Assembly: GCA_900617975.1 (NCBI GenBank)
Contig: UZAE01001110.1
Location: forward strand, 1-15,139
Direction of reading: 5' to 3'
Origin: Rodentolepis nana
Taxonomy: Eukaryota > Platyhelminthes > Cestoda > Cyclophyllidea > Hymenolepididae
Length of the DNA stretch: 15,139 nt
The notes under the pieces were generated by a model. That model worked only from the letters and a program-made list of their open reading frames with translations. It was not told where the DNA came from and ran no database searches. This document shows positions 1-8,500 of this stretch, piece by piece. A program made the position numbers and the translations under genes. Position 1 is the first letter of the stretch; each line of letters starts with the position of its first letter.

Positions 1-127
1 AGGAGGAATATCAAAATGAGAAGAATTCGAGAGGGAGAACCGAAGAGTGATTCACAGATGTAAAAGAAACCGACAGACACCAAGGCTCAGAAAGGATAAG
101 ATGAGTACTGTGGTAGGGGTCAAATAT

Positions 128-400
128 GACATACAGTGGGGTCATGGTAGTTTGAAGTCAGAGGTCAACTGCCGGTTTATAGACTTTTTGCCGTGTTAGG
201 GTTAGATCAACTGCCGGTTTATAGACTTTTTTGCCGTATGCGCATACACAATGACATACAGTGGGGTGATGGTAGTTTGAAGTGAGAAGTTGTGACATAT
301 AGTGGGGTGAGGGTAGTTTGAAGTCAGAAGTCCACTGCCGGTTTATAGACTTTTTGCCGTATGAGTATACTTTGGCTGCCGGTTAAAAGACTTTTTTGTC
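128..400 (-). repeat. Internal tandem amplification inside copy 1
   Basis: On the plus strand, gacataYagtggggt recurs at 128, 253 and 294, and a ctgccggttWaWagactt block recurs at 169, 211, 335 and 376. The other two copies carry each block once. On the element's own strand each ctgccgg unit holds the joining strand with the candidate catalytic C plus the 3' strand of P2, so part of the ribozyme is present several times. The units are irregular in length, as expected from replication slippage or unequal exchange. Confidence 0.8.
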
Positions 401-457
401 GTATGATTATACGTTGCCCAGGGTGCACCACGAGGAGGTAAGTCTATCTCACACCCC
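386..457 (-). ncRNA. HDV-like self-cleaving ribozyme, copy 1
   Basis: Read on the minus strand. P1 pairs GGGGUGU (457-451) with GCACCCU (426-420), 7 bp including a G-U at the first position. P2 pairs AGACUU (445-440) with AAGUCU (393-388). P3 is ACC (439-437) with GGU (429-427), closing loop UCCUCGU (436-430). The CC of this loop can form the two-pair P1.1 with the first GG of GGGCAAC (419-413). P4 is a GUAU/AUAC hairpin (412-401) with loop AAUC. The joining strand GAC followed by six A places the candidate catalytic C at 398. This order of strands (P1, P2, P3, P1, P4, P2) is the double pseudoknot of the HDV-type fold. Cleavage would occur just upstream of 457. P2 is weaker here than in copy 3. 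Activity is inferred. Confidence 0.72.
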
Positions 458-992
458 GAATTTTCATATATAAATTGCAATGTTTGGTTCTTTTGGCTAT
501 ATTCAATGGAAAATTATTTCCTTCGATTTGAAGGCCTTGAGTTAGAAATATTCATGCGAACGTGCTTATCTGTTAGAGTAAAATTGGATTAATGATTGAA
601 TGATTGATTTAATAACAGCTTTTGATCATTTATAATTAAAGAATCCGGCCAATAAGAGATTATAGATGGCATTAGGATGACGCAGTTTTGATGAAGTTAG
701 TGGGGAACGAGAAATGGGGAACTTAATTACCTCAAATCAACCAAACAAAGGATTAAAGTTTCGGTTTTAGGGTAAAGTATATTAGAACAAGGTGGGGATT
801 AAATTCAAGATGCAGCACAAGGTAGTTTGAAAATTAAAATTAATTATTATTCAACTTTATCAAAAGAACTTAGTGTAAATGTTAACCGAGCTTACAATTG
901 AAACGACACTCATAAAATTATATGGCACTCAAATCTTTTTGCATAATTCTCCAAATGTAACTCTTAAATAATTGCTTTAGAATAAGCAAAAA

Positions 993-1031
<39 letters not shown>

Positions 1032-2100
1032 TTAGAGACAAAATTTCAATTAGTTATAAACCTTCATGACTGGAAACTATTCACGAATCAATAAATTCAC
1101 TTTACTACGTGCACCTAATTAATCTTAAGTGTCTAAATTTGGAAAAATTGAAACTTTGGCAAACGCCACAATTTCGTTCAGCTAACAAAACAAAAGTCAC
1201 TTAACAATGCTGTGATATATCTAAAGGAGAAAATTATAGATACGCAATTAATGAAGCTGAGACCAGATAAAAAACGAGATATTCGTAATTTATTCACACC
1301 CTACATTTTATTTCCACTTTTGGTGAGTGAGTGGTGTGATTTGATTCAAAGAATTTGGAATTTTACTTATTTTAGTGGAGAATGCATTATAGGGTTTATT
1401 CCTTTTTTGCTTTCCGGAATCTAGAAGTGAACAAAAGTTCGTCACTTTTGTCGAAAGTGAGAAGTAATATCAGGTTAGACGTAGGTGTCTGAAATATGAC
1501 GGTTTAATTTCCAGTTATTTGAAAGCTTAATATACATCTGTGAGTAAGTTATCTGAAATTATCTTTCGAATTAGGTGATATCGCATTACATACAATCAAT
1601 CGCATTTTACAGAGGTGTGAAGCCAAATCAGGAATTGAAATGATTTCAATAGTTAATGATAGTCGGCACTCTTGGATGCCCGATTAGAAAGCCCTAGGAT
1701 ACACTTGTTCACCCAAGAAAAACACTGAAAAGGTAAATCATTGAAAAGTCCTTGGCAGGAATAAGAATCAGTGTATTGATGTTCTAGGCTGAATTAGTGT
1801 GACTCTCTTTGCTTTCTAAAAATTCTTATTCGAGCGGGGGAATTGAGTCTCTCTGCCTAGCCGATAATCTATCAATAGTTCATGGTTGGACTATAAGTAA
1901 TCATATTCATTGACCTTGAACCAAGATGGCCAATGGGTACCGTGGCGGTGAAAGATACTGGTTTTCTTTGAAGTCTAAATTGAGATACTTCAGAGCGATA
2001 AATTAACCTCCTTGATAACCCCCCCCCATGCAATCACTTATTCACTAAATATTATTTTAAGTGTGTAATTAGATACCTAGAGGTAATTAACAAACCCACG
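458..2100. other. Non-coding stretch upstream of the first gene
   Basis: AT-rich sequence without a supportable gene. The longest frames are about 70 codons, low in complexity, and not bounded by convincing splice sites. It holds an (AT)15 microsatellite at 998-1028 and a run of nine C at 2019-2027. I see no tRNA-like boxes, no further copy of the SINE-like element and no clear promoter motif. Confidence 0.6.
998..1028. repeat. (AT)n microsatellite
   Basis: Uninterrupted alternation of A and T over 31 bp, bounded by ggac on the left and cattta on the right. Confidence 0.97.
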
Positions 2101-2110
2101 TAAATTTCAG
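2101..2110 (+). promoter_or_regulatory. Candidate 3' splice site in the 5' UTR (cis or spliced-leader)
   Basis: The sequence taaatttcag followed by acgggg is the best AG acceptor upstream of the start codon at 2370. In flatworms and nematodes such an acceptor before the first coding exon is often a trans-splicing site, but a cis intron from an unseen 5' exon fits equally well. If used, the 5' UTR would be about 259 nt and would contain an ATG at 2144 that opens an 82-codon frame overlapping the real start. Confidence 0.3.
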
Positions 2111-2369
2111 ACGGGGACATTTGCTGTCTATCGGATCGCAGCAATGCTTTCTCCCGAAAGCAGTCAAAGATTTAGGTCACACGTCCGAGGTACGCTTAAT
2201 CACTTTGCGCACCAAAGCGTTTTGGATGGAGATCAGCCATTGGCCAGAGATATCGATCATCTGACGTCTGCGCGTACACGTAAGCGTAGGGAAAATGTAG
2301 TTCAGAAAGTGTGCAAAAGAAGAGGCACTGTGGTGTGGTTGTACATCGTGCAGAAGTTTTGCACGGAAA

Positions 2370-2505
2370 ATGGAGCCTTTCGTTTACGATGATTACTCCG
2401 ACTTCGACACTGAAGAATTGGACTTAGAACTACCGAGGAGGAGACTTAATACCAGATCCACTCCAAAGCGCTCTCTTCGCTCCGTATCGCCCTTTGAAGT
2501 GAACG
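2370..2505 (+). CDS. Gene 1 exon 1 (residues 1-45)
   Basis: 136 nt, ending after one base of the next codon at donor gaacg|gtaagt. It encodes an acidic, Tyr/Asp-rich start followed by a basic stretch with two Arg-Ser motifs (KRSLRSVS). The ATG is the first in frame after the TAG at 2298. The following intron is the longest, 2735 nt. Confidence 0.8.
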
Positions 2506-5500
2506 GTAAGTGTTCTACACTGGGTATCAATTTCTCGCATTAATTTTTTTATTTATTCCTATTTTCTTTAAACGTGGATTGAATAACAGATCGCTTGCTT
2601 TAATCTTTCTTTTATTAACAGCTATTTGGAGTGTGCTCTAAGTGAAAATTATTTTGACAGTTGTGTTGTTGTAACACTGGAAGTAACATTGAAACTACTT
2701 AAACTTAAGTAGAAGGATTTGCACAAGTTTTCGCTAAACAAAATAGCTCATACTTAGGAGGATGTTTAAACTTCGTGAATACAGGCTTTACATTTTCAGC
2801 TTTTTAAGCCTGTAAAAGAGCACCCTGTTTAGAGTTCATCCACTTTTCGTCAAAACTGTGTAGGTTCAATCACAAAAGCCATCAACCAGACTATCAGCAA
2901 ATAGACCATTTGTAATCAAATAACCTCCCAAATAATTCGATCGGAGGAGAAATTTTAATTAAAAGAAGTCATGAACTTCAAAATCACCTTCTACCACCAT
3001 CATCCATTTAAAAATACTCACCTGTAGTAGGCACTAACATTTTCTGCATTTATTAATTTAACACAATCGTTTGTTGCTTTAAAAGCACTTTTTGTGTGAA
3101 AATTTAAACTTAATTTTGATTGGCCGTTTTGATAATTTAATTTCTCTTAGTGTCTAATAGCAGTGGATTTCAATAACAAATATTAAAGAATAGGGAAAAT
3201 TCTTTAGTAATTTAGTATTATACTTTCAATCTATTTTGAAAATACTATTCTTTTTAATCGACGGAGACTTATCCTTCGTTTAGATAAATGATGCTATTAT
3301 CCAAAATGTCAACCGATGTCATAAATATAACCCCCATAATTAAAGCTATTCCCTTATACCATATGAAGGAAATACTGTCCTTTGTAAACATTATGACATA
3401 TAGAAGTCGCCTCTCTTATGTGCGTGTTATGCCACAAAGGACTGTATTAACCGCGAGTAAACAGGAAGCTTAATAGAAAGTATTTTTTAATGAAATGTAC
3501 ATATTGAAATGTGTAAGCTTTCAGCATTTGTTGAGGTCATCAATAGGTTATGTGGATACCAATATTCTGAAAGCTTAGAAGTGAAGTCTGTATGGAGTTG
3601 CTTTGGTTCCATAGGATCTGCCATATTAATGAAAACTAGGAATGACACTGCCTTAATTCTTTAATTGATTTTATTTTTCAATTTTTAAATTCAATATTTG
3701 TGGATGGTATTACTGTTTTTAATGGTTTTAAATAATACACAATTAGTAAATGCTGATATTTATAATTTTACATATATGAATAGATGTCTGGAATATTAAA
3801 TGGTCTATGTTCTAATACTATTCATTATTGATTTTAAATGCAGAATAAAGCGTTGATATCCTGTTAGTTTATTATAAATGCTGAAATTCAACTCAGAGAT
3901 ACAACCAGTTTTAAGCTAATCTGAAATCAAACAAGATAAACAGGTTCATTGAGATTAATAACGCTACAGTCGTGATTGTACCGAGGATAATCCAATATTC
4001 GGCTTCCACTTGATTCAATATGAAACAACGAAGAGAATTATGAAAGTATGGTGAACAGAGATGAAATTAGCCTGGATTTTGGAAAAATGCTTGCTGTTTA
4101 TTGGCGAAACATTCAATTTTCGTCAATTTCTAAGCCACGCACAGAACAGGTAAATAAAGTTAAATATCTACATGTGGATAACTAGATAAACATCCCTATT
4201 CCATAATTTCATAGCCTTAAGAGTAACGACCTTTAGTATTCAAAATCTAAATCGCATTTTATTGACCTATGACAAATAAACAGATATTGCCATAAAGAGC
4301 GATGTAAAGTCCTTTAACATCAAAGGTACATCAATATAGCAACAGAATCATTGCCAAAGCAAAATTCTAATGTGTTATTGTCAAACATTAATGCAGATTT
4401 GGTAACCGATTACGGGCGATTGCTTTAATCGTCTCATCAGTACAGCTTCATCACAATTCCAACCTTCCAAAATTTGGAATAATGATTTATTTAGAAAATA
4501 GAAGGTGCAATAAAAGCTGGATGCATTTGGTGGAATATTCTGGGAATAATCCAAACAGTAATGTGGAAGATATAATTTGACCATCATACTCCACAAATAT
4601 TGTCACTTTATCCCATGAACTTGCTCATAATTTAATGGAATAATGGACAATATTGGATTTTTTAAAATTTTATTTGAAATTTTGTAGGAAAAAGAAATTC
4701 CAGAAGTGCAATGGCTTGAAAAATCAGTTAATTTGGTGATGGGTGCTTAGCTGTCCCTATAAGAATATACAAGAAATTAAGATCGATTAAATGGTGTCTT
4801 CGGGAGGCTGGAACTCTCCCAACCATTAAAGCTCAAGTTTCAAACTGATTCACTTTAATGCCTTGTCTGAAAATCTATAAAACTAGAAGGTGCTTTAGTT
4901 TTTGAACAAGCACACGTTTATAATGAGTCTCTCTTTGTTGCACCTTGTAATCTATCATATTCACGCATTATTGGCATCTTAAGCAACTGTCTTATTTCAA
5001 CTCTCCATTCAAGCGTTCAGAAAGAAGGTGTTTAATCACTAAAAACAATTTTTTTGAATAACGGAAAGTGGGATGCGTGATTGGAGCTGCGCAGAGATGT
5101 CCCATGATGACAGTTATGCTAATATACTCAAATAAAGTAGGAAAATTCAGTTACAAATTAAAGTAACTGCATAGCTAGGAAGACAGTGCTGTCTTGAGGA
5201 GCCCTAATGTGCCCTATTTTAAAACTTTTACGCCTTTTAGTGGACGAAGATGCAATGGAGAAAATTCGAAACCGCGCACGCCAGGCAACGTCAGAATTTC
5301 TGGACAGCTGTGACGCGATACGTCAAAAGGCCAAAACCAAGGACAAAGACGCTCTAAGAAAGTTCGACGCAGCAATTGTAAGTAGTAGTCCACACTAGAC
5401 AGAACTTATCAAACATTTTCCTTTATCTAATGAATAATTGGAAACAGAAAATACCAGTGAGTACTGTCCGTCGTGGTTCCTTGGGCCTTCCACCCATGAT

Positions 5501-8500
5501 ACCGCGAGCAAACCGAGAAGGCAGTTTGATAACTGATGCGATTATCAACGTAAGCTCACATCTCCCAATGCTTCAGTTTCTGTTCCTGCATATCGCTTAT
5601 CGACCTGCTTTAACTTCACTCTATCGAACACCATTTCATTTGCTGTTGAAAGCAAGCTCAATATGGTTCCTAAAATGTGCAATTATATCATGTTATAGAG
5701 TCCGAAATTTCCATTCATCTAATGTAACAGTTGTTTCAACATTTAAAGGGCAACTTTATGTGTTATCAGAGTTGCAACAATCACATTATCGGCGCTATTT
5801 TCTGCAAATTTTTGAGCTGGAATCGCTACAATGCATCCGTTTTGAAAATACGATTATAACTTTTTCCTTCTTTAAAATCTCATTTCCAATATAAGTAACA
5901 TTTTGTGTGGAATGTTATCTCCGTAAATTTCATTTTTTTGCTGCTTTTCTCATTATGTATGTCATATACTTTGCATGATCCCACTGAATACTCCTAGCAT
6001 TGTACCTTAACACTTTCTTTTTGCAATTTTGATCCTTCCACGAAATCGACAGAACGAGTTGCCAGCTCGGCGATCATCGCTTGGAGTACATCCATTCAAT
6101 ATTGCCCCCAGGGAGGGTAGTCCAAGTCCTCAGACTGAAACAGGTTTGAGAGTAAGCTGAATTGCACTGCGATACACTGCAAAAAGAGAAATGTAGTCTT
6201 GATTTTTAAGGCGCTGTCTTTGCACTGCTATGCTTATGGAACGCTTAGGCTTATACTCAACACCGAATTCATTTACTAACTTTTAAATAGACTCCTAATC
6301 AAATTATTAACTAAGTAAAAGACTGCAACTCTATTGCATGTATCAATAATAAGAGTACTTTTAGAAGTCAAAATGAGGCATATGCTCGAGTTGAACTTTA
6401 TTTAAACAAAAAGAAACGCCTTTTTTCTATTAATAACGACTACACTTATGCCTTTATCGAAAGTGCCCACTAATTACCACTAATTAGCCGCAGTGTCAGA
6501 ATTTTGAGTACTGCAGAAGGTTCCTTTAACTGCAAACTAATCTTCCTACCATCTACCATTGAGAGTTAGTATGTCAATAAATTGCAAATAAACGAAATAT
6601 TTCCAAACCCTGATTTCTAGAAAGATCTTTAATCAAATTTCTTTCATTCTTAAACATGTGGGAAGTTAGATTATAACTCGAAGTCGACAAGACCTATGCG
6701 CAACAGCATAAATCCACTGGTTGATTAACTGCACTGAATATTTATGGCTGGAAGAATGCAAGTTTCTTAACGGAACACATCGATAGTGTTGATTCCATCT
6801 GCCCACGACAAATGTTGCAAGCACTGCCATGGCTTTTTTTGAAAAACATTCCAAGAATTCCAGGAATGCTTGAACGTTGTCTGCCTTATATTTCGACTTA
6901 TGGCTTTTCTCACCTATCGAAATACTTGCATTAATCTCCTATCTTGCATCAAAATGTGCATTTCATTAACAATTATTTTAGTGCCTTATTTCTTGATTTG
7001 TTATAAAAAGCGCCAGTTTAATCTGTGTTGCCAGAAGGAAATTATATTGTTGCAAGCAAATTAAAGCTAAAAGCGTATGCGCCTGTTTATTTCACGTTAT
7101 TGGGAAGTTTAATGTGAACACACCAATTGTTTTGTTTACTCTTTGCGTTACTGCTTCGCCACTGATTGACCTTGATAAAAGAATGAAGAAATTGAGTACT
7201 TATTTTAAGTGGCTAGTATTTAATTCCTCGTTATCAAGGGAATGCCACCACGAGATCTACGACAGGGTTCTATCTTGCGAGATCGTCATCGATCACCTCA
7301 TCTCCCACCAATGGCATCAGTGCCCCCACTTCCCCCTAATGTCTCTACAACCCCAATTGTTATGAATGAAATCAGTGCTTTGGAAGCCTTCGCTAGAGAT
7401 ACTCGGGTGAGAGCCGAAAAATATGCTATCTTAATCTTAAGTTCAGAAATTGAAGTATACTTGGTTTGTGGTAGTTAATGAATAATAGCCGAAGAAAAGA
7501 AATCGGTTTACAAATAAAGTTTTAACCAATCAGATTAATGATTATTTAACGCTTGTAATACAAGTAATTGGATCACGGATCTCGTCAGGCTTAGTAAATC
7601 ACGTCAGGGTTACCCATTTGTTGTGGATAGCCAAACTAATAATCCTTGACTATGTTCAGACATCTCAATGGCAGATCCTTCTAGTTTTGGAATGACTTCA
7701 CAAAGCTATAAAGAGGAAACAGAAGTATGACGTGTATATGGTCTGGCACGTGTATGATGCTACAGTAACGTGGGACTTTATTCTTTTAAGCACTTTTTGG
7801 CATGATACCCCCGTATTGACTTCGGCCATTGATTGGTCGGATAACCAACTGCTAGCTTTGGTCGTTGATCGGTCAAGAAGACCTCTGGTTTCGTCATGCT
7901 AAAGTTGTGGTCCCACACACTATTCAAAATGCTTCAACTGTTTTTTTTTACAATTAACAAATGCGTCTGGATAAAGCAAAAAAATTAAAGCCGGAAAAAT
8001 AACGAAATTAAAGAAGCATTGTTTTACGGAGGAAAGATTCTTTTGAAAAGTGGGTTTTGAAAGTAAAATTGATTTTCATTTTAAAGTCACAAATTACTCC
8101 TGTCTAATAGTTAGTAATGACTGCCAAAGCTCATGTCTTAACTACTTATAAGAAAATAAGGCATTTTTTTTGTCAAACCTAACAAATAGGAAAGATTATA
8201 TGACTAAAAAATCAAAACTAAATTTGAACCCTTAGGTAAGCTAAATTATAGGTTTTAGCTTATTAGGCTAATAATTACCAAAAACTTTGAAAGGTAGAAG
8301 TATTTCCGCCTATTTGCCTGACAATTTTAATATATTGTTACTGAGATACTGAGCATGGCTTACTTACTCACCTAACCCATGTGTTATTTTACCTTCTCGA
8401 TCACTACACTATACTGCACGAGTATAGCCGTTGCACGAGAAACTGCCTAGAGGACCTCTGGTCCACTCTAGATTTGTGAGATCGGTCACTCCGAGATTTC

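Larger units (their letters stand above)
1..457 (-). mobile_element. SINE-like retroposon, copy 1 (3' part cut by window edge)
   Basis: On the minus strand this is the same repeat as 11587-11897 and 14663-14974. All three share the blocks gtgcacYctgggcaacg near the 5' end, an acttcaaactac block, a gtctgtctgt run and gtgaatcact. Its 5' end, taken as the start of the predicted ribozyme P1, is at 457. Its 3' tail lies outside the window, so a target-site duplication cannot be tested. It is longer than the other copies because the 5' third has been amplified (128-400). I see no open reading frame of its own, so it is non-autonomous. The class is inferred from copy 3, which has a 13-bp duplication and an AT-rich tail. 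Confidence 0.8.

Noticed and set aside
1212..1424. 70-codon frame in the upstream region
   Set aside because: AT-driven composition, no splice-site context and no neighbouring exon in phase.
2144..2392. 82-codon frame as an independent protein
   Set aside because: It overlaps exon 1 in another frame and its composition shows no domain; kept only as a possible upstream frame.
2850..2880. tRNA-like B box (ggttcaatcac)
   Set aside because: No matching A box at the right distance and no cloverleaf could be drawn.
5430..5894. 154-codon frame as a single exon
   Set aside because: Only the first part (5448-5549) is exon-like; beyond the gtaagc donor at 5550 the sequence is AT-rich and random in composition.
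8340..8385. Spliced-leader RNA-like donor on the minus strand (ttag|gtgagtaagt)
   Set aside because: No Sm-binding site of the AATTTTTGG type follows, and no leader-like exon ending in ATG precedes it.
8410..8450. Hammerhead ribozyme suggested by CGAGAAAC-like bases
   Set aside because: The required CUGANGA core is absent; the nearest string is CUGCACGA.
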